This document shows, in pieces, positions 1 through 9,162 of a stretch of DNA of 19,532 nt. The position numbers were made by a program, and so were the translations under genes. This stretch comes from an uncultured Flavihumibacter sp. (GTDB lineage: Bacteria > Bacteroidota > Bacteroidia > Chitinophagales > Chitinophagaceae): positions 1-19,532 of the forward strand of contig CAMLRX010000099.1 of the NCBI GenBank assembly GCA_946482545.1, given 5' to 3'. A model generated the notes under the pieces. The model did no database searches. It worked only from the letters and a program-made list of their open reading frames with translations, and was not told where the DNA came from. The first letter of the stretch is position 1, and each line of letters starts with the position of its first letter.

Positions 1-2262
1 TTAAAACGGATACCCGATCGCTATATTCAGCACCATGTTTTCCTTGCGCCATTGTTTGTCGCCAAAGCTGATTTCATCCAGCACCCACCTGTTGCCTTCT
101 GGGTACCAGGGTTTGCGCAGGGGGAAAGCCAGGTCAAATCTTACCACCAGGATGGAAGCATCGAACCGAAGTCCCGCACCGGCGCCAACCGCGATTTCTT
201 TGCTCCAGTTTTCCAGGCCGCTGCCCGGTTTTTGGGCATTTTCTTTTCTGAACCAGATGTTGCCGGCATCGGCGAAAATGGCGCCGTTTACCACACTGAA
301 CAGTTTGGCCCGTAGTTCTGTACTCATTTCAAGCTTTACATCACCGGCTTCGCTTGCGAGCAACTGGCTGCTGGTGGAATGGTAGCTGCCCGGTCCCAGT
401 GTTCTTGCCCTGAAAGCCCGGATGCTGTTGCTTCCCCCGATAAAGTATTGCTTTACGAAAGGCATTACTTCTGAATTGCCATAAGAAAAACCGTAGCCCA
501 GTAAGAACCTGTTGGCCCAGGTGGCGCCTTCACTCAGTTTCCAGTAATTGCGGAGGTCTGCGGTGAACCGGACATATTGAGAAAACGGATTGCCCAGCAG
601 TTGCTTCTGGCCCGAGGCATTCCTTTCCTTTGTAAGCAGGCCCAACGCGTTGCCGGAGAGGTCAATATTAAAATCCGCGAAGCTGGTGTTCCATCTTTTG
701 GTTTCAGCCTGGTTGCTGAAACGTAACGTATAGGCGGATCCGATGATGAATTGTTTTTCGAAAGACTGCCGCAGCGCGAGGTCCTGGGAAAGAATGGCTT
801 CAAACTCAGGTGTGATGTTCGAAGGCAGTACGTAATTGAAGTTCAGCGGAAGGAAGATATGCTCCCAGTAGTTGTTCTGTTTCCAGTTGTAGCCATAATT
901 CCCGCGAACTGCTTTCAAGGTGTACAGTCCGGTTCTTTTCAATATCTCGTAACCAACTGCCATGCGTGTATTGGGTACGAAAGGTGTTCTGGGATTGATG
1001 ATCCTGAAGGGGGAAATGAAGCGGGGAAAACTGAGTCCCACTTCACCGTTCAGGGTAAGTGACCGGGTGGATAACTGTGTGGCGCCTCCGCCAACCTGGT
1101 TCTCGAAACCGCCGCCCAGACTTATGTCCAGCTTCTCCGCACCGCGCATCAGGTTGCGGTTGATCATGCGCAGCGATACTTCCGAACCAATGAAGTTGTT
1201 CGATTTACTGTTGCCGTTCAGTTCCAACTGAATCGTTCTTTTGGGGTAGGGTGTGAGGAAAAGTGTCGCGTTCAGTAAGGGCTGACCCGGTACCCGTTCG
1301 AAAGCCGCCCGGATGAATTTGAAACTGCCCAGACTGACCAGACGCCGCAACGTGATGTTGTGGGAAGAGCGCCGGTAAATGGAGTCTTCCTTCAGGAACA
1401 CGGAGCGGTCGAATACGATGGGGCGGAAAAGGCTGTCGTCGTCTACCAGACTGAATTCCTTGTACGGACGAACTTTGTCTTCCTGGATCAGCGAGTCTTT
1501 CTCCAGCGAATAATTCGGGTAAATGGTTACTTCTTTAATGTGGTAAGGCTGTCGCGCAAGACCCGGTGTTTCGGGCTTAACGGTAACATAGAGGTCCACT
1601 TTTCCTTTTAAAGAAGAATCCACTTCCACCAGCAGGTATTCGGGGTTAAAGTAGAAGAATCCTTCTTCTTTCAGGGCCAGGTCGATGCGGTCACGTTCTT
1701 CCTTTATTTTATCCAGACTGAACCGCTCGCCGGGTTTTAATACGGATTCGTTTCTATAGGTCCGGATGATGGAGGCGACCATGGAACTGTCTTCGGGAAG
1801 CACAACTTTGTTGATGTGGTACGCTTCTCCGGCATGAACGGTATAAACGGCTCTGGCCGTTTTTTCAGTTTCAATCGTCTCAAAAAGTGTGGTGGCATTG
1901 AAGAAGCCATTGTTCTGCAAGTGGTTCCTGAGCACCGCTGCGGTATAGCCCGCCCGTAGTTTGCTCAACAGCACCGGTGGCTCTCCCCATTTTTCGCGGA
2001 GCAGGTAGTTCAGTCCCTTACCTTTCGGGGGCTTTGCCAGGTTGTACAGACTAAGCGGGATGCGCATACCCAGTATTTTCCGGTTGGGTACGGGCCGGAT
2101 CAGGCCTTCTAATTCCGTTCTCAACAGTTTTTTTCCCTTAGGATCATCGGTGAATTTCAGGGTGGCGCCCGTGTATAATTTATCACCTGCGGGCAGTTTT
2201 TTCAGGTTGCTGCACGAGGCGAGTAATAATAGTATTGGTATGTAGTATAAGATCCTTGTCAT
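1..2262 (-). CDS. tamL: TamL: lipoprotein BamA/TamA-family outer-membrane assembly protein
   Basis: A 753-aa outer-membrane protein of the Omp85 superfamily. The N-terminus is a lipoprotein signal, with a hydrophobic run and lipobox LASC placing the lipidated Cys at residue 17. Residues of about 30-330 form the periplasmic POTRA-like part (segments such as AYHINKVVLPED and YHIKEVTIYPNYS). The rest is a 16-strand-type beta-barrel (surface antigen/D15), with the typical FIGGSNSIRAFRAR segment and a C-terminal aromatic residue (IAIGYPF) that fits a beta-signal. Lipidated TamA variants paired with TamB are known from Bacteroidota, where they are called TamL. The gene starts 3 nt after the tamB stop codon, so the two are almost surely co-transcribed and work together, with TamB spanning the periplasm. 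Intact, with its own TAA stop at the window edge. BamA itself is a less likely identity because of the lipobox and the tamB neighbour. Confidence 0.9.
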   Translation of the reverse strand: MTRILYYIPILLLLASCSNLKKLPAGDKLYTGATLKFTDDPKGKKLLRTELEGLIRPVPNRKILGMRIPLSLYNLAKPPKGKGLNYLLREKWGEPPVLLSKLRAGYTAAVLRNHLQNNGFFNATTLFETIETEKTARAVYTVHAGEAYHINKVVLPEDSSMVASIIRTYRNESVLKPGERFSLDKIKEERDRIDLALKEEGFFYFNPEYLLVEVDSSLKGKVDLYVTVKPETPGLARQPYHIKEVTIYPNYSLEKDSLIQEDKVRPYKEFSLVDDDSLFRPIVFDRSVFLKEDSIYRRSSHNITLRRLVSLGSFKFIRAAFERVPGQPLLNATLFLTPYPKRTIQLELNGNSKSNNFIGSEVSLRMINRNLMRGAEKLDISLGGGFENQVGGGATQLSTRSLTLNGEVGLSFPRFISPFRIINPRTPFVPNTRMAVGYEILKRTGLYTLKAVRGNYGYNWKQNNYWEHIFLPLNFNYVLPSNITPEFEAILSQDLALRQSFEKQFIIGSAYTLRFSNQAETKRWNTSFADFNIDLSGNALGLLTKERNASGQKQLLGNPFSQYVRFTADLRNYWKLSEGATWANRFLLGYGFSYGNSEVMPFVKQYFIGGSNSIRAFRARTLGPGSYHSTSSQLLASEAGDVKLEMSTELRAKLFSVVNGAIFADAGNIWFRKENAQKPGSGLENWSKEIAVGAGAGLRFDASILVVRFDLAFPLRKPWYPEGNRWVLDEISFGDKQWRKENMVLNIAIGYPF

Positions 2263-2265
2263 GCG

Positions 2266-5200
2266 TTATTGTTTGTCGTCCTCCTCGTCTCTTCTACGGA
2301 TGACCTTTTCCTGCCGCGTGCGCTGGAGTATTTCCCTGAAATTGTTGTAATCCATGAAGAGGATGAAGCTGACACCGGTTTCCACGAACTGCCCTTGTAT
2401 TACCACGTCGTCGTTGTTGCGGCGGTATAGTTTCACGCGGTAGCGGCCATCTCTAGACAATTTGTATTCAATGGAAATATCGCCTGCGAGGTTGCTGGCG
2501 TTTTGTGCACCTTCCACACCAATGCTGCTGCCCACGGTTACAGTGGTGCGGTCGTTGAACAGGTTTTTGGACGCGCTGATGTTCAGGTCGGTTTGCGTAT
2601 TCTTGTTGCCGCTGGAATAATCATCCTGCGATTCCAGGTCGAAGTTCAGGTCCACGCCCTTGATCACGTCGCCCAGCAGGTTGTTGAGTTGCTGGCCCAC
2701 GATTTTACCCGCCGTACGACGGGCCGTAGAGGCAAGGTCGCCTGAAAGACTGCTTTCCAGGCTGGAGAAGGGGTTGTCTGCGATGAAGTTGTTCAGCACG
2801 AGCAATCCCATCACCTGTTTGTTCAGTTCCGATGGATCCTGGTTGATCTGTTTTAACCTGGTGTACACCACACCTCCAAACGCGTTCCGTTCCTGCTCCG
2901 GCATATCAAGTTTAAAGGAGATTTCCGGCTGGAGCATTTCTCCATCTATATTGAGGTACACTTCAAAGGGAAGTCTTTGGCGAACCGCTGCGGTATTGGT
3001 ATTGCTTACCACATCCTGGATCAGCGTGTAGGCGGTGGTGTTCAGGCGGTACACCGCGCTCAGGTCGAGTGTGGCTTCGGTGGGGGCGCCGTTCCAGATG
3101 ATGGTACCACCTTTTACAATGTCGAAATTTCTTTTGATGAGCTGGTTCAGCGAAAGCTGGTATTTCCCTTCATCAACTTCGTACCTGCCCGTCATACTCG
3201 TTTTGCCGCTGGGGTCGATGGTGGTGTTAAGGCTGGCGGTACCTTTCACCTGGAGGAAGTCTCCATTCATTTCATCCAGCACGATGGTGAGGGATGAGGT
3301 CGGGGTGATTTCGGTGTTTACACTGAGTTGTATCCCCGTAACTTTATCCTCTTCCAAAGAGTCTTTTTTCACCTGGTTGCGGATGAGTGAGGAGTCCAAT
3401 GGTGCGTTTCTGTTGACAAAAGCGATAATTCCTTTCCTGTCTTCCAGCCCCGGATCATCTTCTTTGATGATTACGGTAAGTTTTGATTCGTCTCTTACTT
3501 TAACCTGTCCTTCAATGATTGGAAGGTCAAGGTCGCCTTTCACTGTGAGGGCGGCATCTATGGCAGCAGGTCCGTAAATCCATTGGTCGGGACTGCTGCG
3601 ATCGTTTACGGCCCTGAAGTTGCTGGCATCCAGTTTCAGGTTGAAGCGGAACTTGCTGTAATCTGTGGTGAGTATTCTTCCGGAGACCACCGCTTCATTG
3701 CGGGCGCTGTCGGCCAGCACGAATTCGTTAAGGAGAATGCCCTGCTCATCGAAGATGATGCTTTCGTTGGGCATATTTACGTACGTATTGTATGCTTTAT
3801 ATACCAGGCTTGCGTTACGTGTATTCAGGTTGCCCCTGATAATGGGTTTGGAGGGCGTACCTTTCACGCTGATGTTTCCGTTGATAAATCCGCGCATCGA
3901 ATCCAGGACGCTGGTCAGCACAGGTTGAAGGCTGCGCATATTGATGGGTGATAGCTTTACATCAATATCCATGCTGCCGCTGTCGTTCGCATTGTACCAG
4001 CCATCGATGTCCACATTGTTCCCGTTGCTGCCGAGGTTGGCGTTCACATTGTAAATGCCTTCCTCTTTGCTGTTCAGTTGTGCGGTCAACTGGCCTACCG
4101 GGTAACCAAGGCCTTTCAGGCTGTCTATTCTGATATCGGCGGTAAAAGAGAAGGGTTTCAGTTCGGGTACAATGATGCTTCCGTTCAGGTAGCCTTCCGC
4201 CAGTGTGGTATCTTTTTCAATAATAGCGGTTAGTGCTTCAATGGGGAAGTTGTTGAAACGCATTTCAACGGGTTTCCCGCCCGCCCCCGTGGTTACGGTA
4301 ATGGACTCGCCCTGGTGCGACAGTTCAAGTGCGCCGCCCGCAAGGCCGCCATCCTCAAATACAACCTGGTTTTCGGGGTTTACGCTCCAGTTCGCACCGT
4401 TCAGTAAAATGCCCGGTTGTATTTGTAATATTTTGCGTGTGCCATTTGTATGCAGGCTGCCCGCCAATCTGTACTGCTCTTTTTCCTGGCGGTCATCAGT
4501 ACTTACAGCCCAACTAATCGTGTTTTGGGAGATGCCTCCGCTGACCTGCGTTTTGAACAACGGGAAATCACTGCTGATCAGTCTTCTGATACCGGCGAAG
4601 TAATTCATGCTGTCTTTGTTGCCTTCCAGGTCTATGCGCATGGAATCAAGGATGAAACTGCCGTATCTTATTTGCCTGGTGGCGGTCTCGAAATTAAGGG
4701 TAGCGTCAGCAGTGTTGATAAAGCCATTGAAGGGCATGGGTGTCATCGACTTCCACTCAGGTACAAAGGTGGCTGCAATCTTCGGATAAGAAATAACGCC
4801 TGAAAGCTTTGCCTGCTGAGGGGTTTGAGGAAATGGAATTGTGTCTGGCCTGTCGCTGAGATACCTTTGGATCATATCGCCTGTTTGTGTGGCCAGTTGG
4901 GTAAGGCCATACCTTCCAGACAGATCAAGCTGAAGAAAAGGCGCATTTATCTGGATACGTTGACTATCGGTGAATCGTGTTGCTGCAATGTGAATACTAT
5001 CGAGCGGGTATAGTTCGCCGTTTCTGCCGAATTGTACTTCGTGGATCGTGATATCGCCTTCGGGATGGTCGGGGTCGGCACTGGCAAGGTCAGCGTCTAC
5101 CTTTCCTTTCAGGGTGAGCTCTTCCTGCGTGAAGCCAAGTTTTTTCAGGTCAACAAAAAATGCTTCAATGTTCGATTTAAGGCTGGGCCTTGTACTGTCA

Positions 5201-7266
5201 AGGCTGTACTCCAGTGTCAATTTGGTTTGAAGGTTTGGATCTTCGGAATCCAGGGCGGTTTTCAGCAGTTTGTTTTGCAAACTGCCATTCAGTTTCATTT
5301 TCGAATAGGTATAACCGTTCGCTTCCAGCGCAGCGATGTTCCCCTGAAATGCAGCATTTGCGGTATTCGGGTCGAGTCCTTTTCCTTTGGCGCTAAGCTG
5401 CACCGTTGTTTTGCCCAGGGCTGGATTTTTAAGGAGATAACCCAGGTCAAGCGTGTTGGTGTAAACTGCCATATCGTACCGTGCATTGCGCTGGTCGGTG
5501 ATGTTTTCCAGTCTTCCTTTAATGGAGATATTGCCGCTACTTGTTTTCAACTGCAGGTCAGTGCGCATATTGCTTACCGTTCCATTGTAGGTGCCGCTGA
5601 GGGAGAGGGTTTCAGGCAACTGAATGTTATCGGGCAGTAAATCTTTCGGGAGCCAGCTCAGCAAACCTTCTCTTGTGGATGAAAATTGTTTGAGCCGGAG
5701 ATCGATCTTCATTTTTTCCGCATCGGGGAGACCGGTTACTATGGCGGAAGCGTTCAGGCTGGTTTTACCTTCGTTCAGCGTGAGCGATGGAATCTGGAGG
5801 TTGTTCAGTTTTCCTTTTAGTGTGGTGTTTAATTTGAAGGTTTTACCCAGCAATGGACGTACGTATTCATTCTTGCCGAGTTCAGGGGAAAAATAAAGCA
5901 TATCGTCCAACACTATGGATGTGTTGGATACGGCAGCCGCGATGGCAACAAGCTGCGGATGGCTGGTGAACTGGCCGATGGAATCATATTTCGCGTACAG
6001 GTCAGCATTGATCTGGTTGCGGTTGGTTTGAAGGCGACCGTTCTTCCAGGAAATGCCTTTATTGCCATAAACAAGGTCACCTTCCAGGGCTTTTAATTGA
6101 AGGCCGGAGCGTTCGTTGGCAACCATGTTGCGGATGGAAGCGGTATAGGTTTCGCCATCGTAACCAATTTTTTCAATGGATGTGTTCAGGTCGCTCAGTA
6201 AAAGATGGGCAAAATCGATACCGGCCTGGGTTGCGGGAGTCGTATTGTCGTTATAACTGAACTGGTTCCGGGCCAGCGAGAGTTGTTCCACATAAAAGCG
6301 GAATGGCGCTGATGTATCTGAAGGCGCAGGTTTCTGAAGTATTTGCGGTTCGGTAGAGGGGTTCATCACCACACCGGTATGGTGGTCGTGCAGTAATACC
6401 TGTTTTACCACTAGCCGGTTATCACTGAGTTTCAGGTTGGAACGGTCTATTCGTAACAGCCCGGCGTAGGTTTGCGTTTTGATGCCACCAAGGCCGTCGT
6501 CGAATATGAATGTCGTTTGTTTAAGACTGATTTTGCCGATGCTTACTTCGGGAAGCGGGGAACTGTCTGGTGTTGCGGCTGTTTCGGTAACTGTTGTGTC
6601 TCTCGAGGCACTGAATTTCACGACCCCGTTCAACCCAAGTGATTCCAGGTAATCTACTTCGTAGCGTTGTTTTTCGAGGTCCAGCGACCTGATCTTCGTT
6701 TCAATACTGTTGCCTTTCAGCATATAATATTGTCCGCCGTAAGCATCATTGAACGTGATGTTTAATTTGTTCAACGTTAGTTTTCCAATATCGAAACGCA
6801 TAGCATTTCCGGTAGCAGCAGTATCTGCAGGAGCAGCGTTGCTATCAGAGAACGCATCAATAATAAAACTGAAATTAAACTGGTCGGTATTGATAGGCCT
6901 GTAGGCGTTGGCGTATAAACTATCGATTTCCACACTGTGTATGGTAAGTTGGTTGCTGAGCAGGTCCAGCAGTCGGTAGGAAGCTTCCAGTTCGCCAATG
7001 TAAAGCAACGTTTTTTGCTGACGGTCATCCAGTTTTACACCTGAAAGTTCCAGGTTGTACAACCAGTTGATTTTGATTCCGCCAATTTCAACATTTGTCT
7101 TGAATGTCTTCTCAAGATAACTTACTGCTATATTTTTGATTTTTCCCTGTGCCCATGGGGTTTGCAGAATAAGGGTCAGTAACACCAGCAACACGACCAC
7201 TATGCCAAACAGCCATGCCAGCCCACGAAGTATGCGCCTGTAAATTGGTCGTTTTGTCTTTTCCAT
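2266..7266 (-). CDS. tamB: TamB: translocation and assembly module inner-membrane/periplasmic protein (DUF490)
   Basis: A 1666-aa protein with one N-terminal membrane anchor (about residues 12-34, very Leu/Val-rich), then a very long, low-complexity beta-rich periplasmic region of the AsmA/TamB type. It ends in the conserved DUF490 domain (about residues 1200-1655), with typical stretches such as LNLNTEITP-like strands, SLSGDLASTARRTAG and LNFDLESQDDYSSG. TamB proteins form a hydrophobic beta-groove bridging the inner and outer membranes. They act in outer-membrane protein assembly and, by recent work on the wider AsmA-like family, in phospholipid transport. The length fits Bacteroidota TamB, which is longer than the E. 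coli protein. It is the first gene of a two-gene operon with tamL, 3 nt upstream. The start is the ATG right before MEKTKRPIYRR, giving the positively charged cytoplasmic tail expected before the anchor. The several-hundred-codon open frames on the opposite strand here are shadows. Confidence 0.92.
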   Translation of the reverse strand: MEKTKRPIYRRILRGLAWLFGIVVVLLVLLTLILQTPWAQGKIKNIAVSYLEKTFKTNVEIGGIKINWLYNLELSGVKLDDRQQKTLLYIGELEASYRLLDLLSNQLTIHSVEIDSLYANAYRPINTDQFNFSFIIDAFSDSNAAPADTAATGNAMRFDIGKLTLNKLNITFNDAYGGQYYMLKGNSIETKIRSLDLEKQRYEVDYLESLGLNGVVKFSASRDTTVTETAATPDSSPLPEVSIGKISLKQTTFIFDDGLGGIKTQTYAGLLRIDRSNLKLSDNRLVVKQVLLHDHHTGVVMNPSTEPQILQKPAPSDTSAPFRFYVEQLSLARNQFSYNDNTTPATQAGIDFAHLLLSDLNTSIEKIGYDGETYTASIRNMVANERSGLQLKALEGDLVYGNKGISWKNGRLQTNRNQINADLYAKYDSIGQFTSHPQLVAIAAAVSNTSIVLDDMLYFSPELGKNEYVRPLLGKTFKLNTTLKGKLNNLQIPSLTLNEGKTSLNASAIVTGLPDAEKMKIDLRLKQFSSTREGLLSWLPKDLLPDNIQLPETLSLSGTYNGTVSNMRTDLQLKTSSGNISIKGRLENITDQRNARYDMAVYTNTLDLGYLLKNPALGKTTVQLSAKGKGLDPNTANAAFQGNIAALEANGYTYSKMKLNGSLQNKLLKTALDSEDPNLQTKLTLEYSLDSTRPSLKSNIEAFFVDLKKLGFTQEELTLKGKVDADLASADPDHPEGDITIHEVQFGRNGELYPLDSIHIAATRFTDSQRIQINAPFLQLDLSGRYGLTQLATQTGDMIQRYLSDRPDTIPFPQTPQQAKLSGVISYPKIAATFVPEWKSMTPMPFNGFINTADATLNFETATRQIRYGSFILDSMRIDLEGNKDSMNYFAGIRRLISSDFPLFKTQVSGGISQNTISWAVSTDDRQEKEQYRLAGSLHTNGTRKILQIQPGILLNGANWSVNPENQVVFEDGGLAGGALELSHQGESITVTTGAGGKPVEMRFNNFPIEALTAIIEKDTTLAEGYLNGSIIVPELKPFSFTADIRIDSLKGLGYPVGQLTAQLNSKEEGIYNVNANLGSNGNNVDIDGWYNANDSGSMDIDVKLSPINMRSLQPVLTSVLDSMRGFINGNISVKGTPSKPIIRGNLNTRNASLVYKAYNTYVNMPNESIIFDEQGILLNEFVLADSARNEAVVSGRILTTDYSKFRFNLKLDASNFRAVNDRSSPDQWIYGPAAIDAALTVKGDLDLPIIEGQVKVRDESKLTVIIKEDDPGLEDRKGIIAFVNRNAPLDSSLIRNQVKKDSLEEDKVTGIQLSVNTEITPTSSLTIVLDEMNGDFLQVKGTASLNTTIDPSGKTSMTGRYEVDEGKYQLSLNQLIKRNFDIVKGGTIIWNGAPTEATLDLSAVYRLNTTAYTLIQDVVSNTNTAAVRQRLPFEVYLNIDGEMLQPEISFKLDMPEQERNAFGGVVYTRLKQINQDPSELNKQVMGLLVLNNFIADNPFSSLESSLSGDLASTARRTAGKIVGQQLNNLLGDVIKGVDLNFDLESQDDYSSGNKNTQTDLNISASKNLFNDRTTVTVGSSIGVEGAQNASNLAGDISIEYKLSRDGRYRVKLYRRNNDDVVIQGQFVETGVSFILFMDYNNFREILQRTRQEKVIRRRDEEDDKQ

Positions 7267-7270
7267 GCGA

Positions 7271-7308
7271 GGTATTAATGGTCGTTATTCAAAGATAACG
7301 CCAATACC
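7271..7308. repeat. Imperfect inverted repeat in the tamB leader/promoter
   Basis: Three stacked arms pair here: 7271-7276 (GGTATT) with 7303-7308 (AATACC), 7280-7281 (GG) with 7301-7302 (CC), and 7283-7288 (CGTTAT) with 7295-7300 (ATAACG). The 6-nt loop is TCAAAG. Only a 3-nt and a 1-nt bulge interrupt the stem, both on one side. It ends 4 nt before the tamB start codon and has no T-tract on either strand, so it does not look like a simple terminator. It covers the candidate tamB -7 box. Confidence 0.6.
7290..7297 (-). promoter_or_regulatory. Candidate tamB promoter -7 box
   Basis: On the minus strand this reads TATCTTTG, a full match to the Bacteroidota -7 consensus TAnnTTTG. It sits 24 nt upstream of the tamB ATG, which would give a leader of under 20 nt. 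No good -33 TTG is found at the usual spacing: the nearest TTG is only 13 nt upstream. The call therefore rests on the -7 match and on its place in the 68-bp gap. Confidence 0.4.
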
Positions 7309-7334
7309 TTCAATACATTAGATTAAATTATTAC

Positions 7335-7817
7335 CTATACGGCGTGGGAAAGACTGTGTTCCCTCGATATGGGAAGAAACAGGTGCCAGCAGATGCCCAT
7401 CAGCAGGCATTGCATGGCGCCGGAATGCCGTTGCAGCGCTGAAGCCTGATCTGCGTTTAAGGTAGAACGTAATAAAGGATTGGAAAGAGAATCCTGGTAA
7501 ATGGTGAGTTCTTTTCCAGGTGTATTGTGCCATTTGTAAAAGAAACGCTCCTGTTCAATATCAATGTGACCGCGGCCCACATGCCACTTCTCGTTCCCCA
7601 TTTGTCCAATTTTTACCCCATATTCATTTTTGAGGATCAGTTTTTTCTGCAGTAAACTTTCTTCCTCTTCCAGGATGAACATCCTTTGTTCACCGTGGCT
7701 GGTGAGGCGGAGTGTGCCCAGAACCGGGTTATATACGATGGAAACTTCGGTGCCGTTCCCATTTTGTAATTCGAATACTTCGTTGCCGTGGTGGGAATGA
7801 ACGTAGATCTGAGCCAT
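7335..7817 (-). CDS. Unrecognised 160-aa beta-rich protein
   Basis: I do not recognise this protein with confidence. From MAQIYVHSHH it is 160 aa, without a signal peptide. The middle is a run of short alternating strands (TLRLTSHG, RMFILEEEE, KKLILKNEYGVKIGQM, ERFFYKWHNT, ELTIYQD). This is loosely like the tubby C-terminal/LURP-one fold, but that is only an impression. The last 30 residues contain a short hydrophobic stretch (CLLMGICWHLFLP). The frame is open upstream to a TTG at 7985, with ATGs at 7943 and 7898. I chose the ATG at 7817 because a promoter-like TTG-N17-TACCTTTT lies just before it, inside the longer version, and because the upstream residues look non-conserved. It is divergent from the lipase gene and 68 bp upstream of tamB. 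Start uncertain, function unknown. Confidence 0.65.
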   Translation of the reverse strand: MAQIYVHSHHGNEVFELQNGNGTEVSIVYNPVLGTLRLTSHGEQRMFILEEEESLLQKKLILKNEYGVKIGQMGNEKWHVGRGHIDIEQERFFYKWHNTPGKELTIYQDSLSNPLLRSTLNADQASALQRHSGAMQCLLMGICWHLFLPISREHSLSHAV

Positions 7818-7837
7818 AATACGCGTGTTTTGCGCCG

Positions 7838-7865
7838 AAAAGGTACGACCATCCTTTTGCCCCAA
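7838..7865 (-). promoter_or_regulatory. Candidate promoter for the 160-aa protein
   Basis: The minus strand shows TTG (7863-7865), 17 nt, then TACCTTTT (7838-7845), seven of eight positions of the Bacteroidota -7 box. The expected transcript start is about 13 nt before the ATG at 7817. If real, it rules out the longer upstream starts. Confidence 0.35.
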
Positions 7866-7984
7866 CCCCAATTCATGATTTGTTAATATAAAGTTCATAT
7901 TGGAAGGGCGGAGCGCCTGAACATTCTTTGGAAATGTGAGCATCTTTACATAAGTTAACTGATTGAATATTAAAAAGTAAAACA

Positions 7985-9085
7985 ATGCGTTTTTCTGGCC
8001 GCATCCTCCTGATCCTGCTCTCGTTTCAGGTTACATTGTCCGTTTCCGCCCAATCCCTTCAACCGGGATTTGATCCTAAAGAATATGTGAACGCGCTGAA
8101 CCTAGGGGCTCATTTTTATGATTCACTCACACCAGGTCCAAAGATCAGGCCCGGCAATGAATACAGGAAAGTGTATTCTTCCAAAGTGTCAGGACTTTAT
8201 AATAAGTGGGAAATGTGGACCTTTCAAAATAAGATTGGCATCATTTCCATCCGTGGTACCATCGGAAAAGTGCCTTCCTGGCTCGAGAACTTTTATGCGG
8301 CCATGGTCCCGGCAACAGGTGCCATCAAAGTATCAGATTCCGTGAATTTTCAATACAAACTTTCCGCAAACCCACGTGCCATGGTACACGTTGGCTGGCT
8401 CACCGGGCTGGCTGATATAGCGCCTTCTATGTTGACGGAAGTGAAGAAGTTGTACCAGAAAGGGGTGAAAGAGTTCATCATCATTGGGCATAGCCAGGGC
8501 GGCGCGTTAAGTTATATGGTACGCTCCTTCTTCGAATACCTGGATCCGGAACAACTTCCCAAAGATATCCGCTTCAAGACTTATTCCAGCGCGGCACCTA
8601 AGCCCGGCAATCAGTATTATGCGTATGATTTTGATTTTATTACGCGTAACGGATGGGGTTTCAGGATTGTGAACGCAGTGGATTGGGTGCCCGAAACGCC
8701 CTTCTCCCTTCAGACCGTTAAAGACTTTAATGAAGTGAATCCATTTAAAGATGTAAAAGGGGCTATGAAAAAGCAGCCTTTCCTGGTGAGGGCTTACGGC
8801 AATCATGTTTATAATAAAATGGACCGTGCCTCCGCTAAATCGGTGAAAAGATTCCGGAAATACCTGGGAAAAACGGTGTTCAAACAGGTAAAAAAATCAA
8901 TGCCACAGATGCAGGAACCAGCCTACGCCTACGAAAGTAATTACCAGACGGCGGGTGTGCCCATTATTCTTCAACCGGATTCCGCATATTTCAACCAGTA
9001 TGTATTTACTGGGAAGAACGTATTTGTACACCATTCTTTTGAAGCATACCGCTACCTGCTTAATTTGTGGTACCCGCTTAAATAA
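7985..9085 (+). CDS. Secreted lipase, class 3 (alpha/beta hydrolase) family
   Basis: A 366-aa protein with a clear Sec signal peptide (hydrophobic core ILLILLSFQVTL, likely cut after SVSA, about residue 22). The nucleophile elbow is IIGHSQGGA, with the catalytic Ser at residue 170. An Asp in IVNAVDWVPETP (D233) matches the 'N..D.VP..P' acid motif of lipase 3 proteins, and a C-terminal HHSFEAYRYLL supplies the His (349 or 350). The triad order Ser-Asp-His and its spacing fit fungal-type class 3 lipases. The substrate is probably an ester lipid or triacylglycerol, exported to the periplasm or cell surface, but substrate cannot be read from the sequence. It stands alone: divergent from the 160-aa gene and followed by a terminator-like hairpin. 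No lipobox and no type IX sorting domain are seen, so it probably stays periplasmic. Confidence 0.85.
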   Translation: MRFSGRILLILLSFQVTLSVSAQSLQPGFDPKEYVNALNLGAHFYDSLTPGPKIRPGNEYRKVYSSKVSGLYNKWEMWTFQNKIGIISIRGTIGKVPSWLENFYAAMVPATGAIKVSDSVNFQYKLSANPRAMVHVGWLTGLADIAPSMLTEVKKLYQKGVKEFIIIGHSQGGALSYMVRSFFEYLDPEQLPKDIRFKTYSSAAPKPGNQYYAYDFDFITRNGWGFRIVNAVDWVPETPFSLQTVKDFNEVNPFKDVKGAMKKQPFLVRAYGNHVYNKMDRASAKSVKRFRKYLGKTVFKQVKKSMPQMQEPAYAYESNYQTAGVPIILQPDSAYFNQYVFTGKNVFVHHSFEAYRYLLNLWYPLK

Positions 9086-9087
9086 TG

Positions 9088-9111
9088 GGCCATTTGCTTC
9101 GGCATGGTTTT
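9088..9111 (+). terminator. Terminator-like hairpin after the lipase gene
   Basis: Just after the lipase TAA, CCAT (9090-9093) pairs with ATGG (9104-9107). Inside, GC (9096-9097) pairs with GC (9102-9103) around a TTCG tetraloop, with a 2-nt bulge, and TTTT follows at 9108-9111. The cUUCGg loop is an unusually stable one. The stem is short, so efficiency is uncertain. Confidence 0.5.
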
Positions 9112-9128
9112 GTAATGCAGTAAATTTA
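9093..9128 (+). promoter_or_regulatory. Candidate promoter for the H1-like/guaD pair
   Basis: TAAATTTA at 9121-9128 matches seven of eight positions of TAnnTTTG and lies 34 nt before the ATG at 9163. A TTTG at 9093-9096 could be the -33 element, but the 24-nt spacing is slightly long and it overlaps the lipase terminator hairpin. Weak call. Confidence 0.3.
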
Positions 9129-9162
9129 TAAGGGCCTTATTCATTTACTTCAAAACAAGTTT

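Noticed and set aside
5032..5640. 202-aa plus-strand open frame inside tamB
   Set aside because: It lies wholly inside a long, well-supported gene, has no recognisable domains or signals, and is one of several similar shadow frames.
7335..7985. Full 216-aa version of the unknown protein
   Set aside because: It begins with TTG at the lipase start and would place the candidate promoter inside the coding region; the shorter ATG start is preferred.
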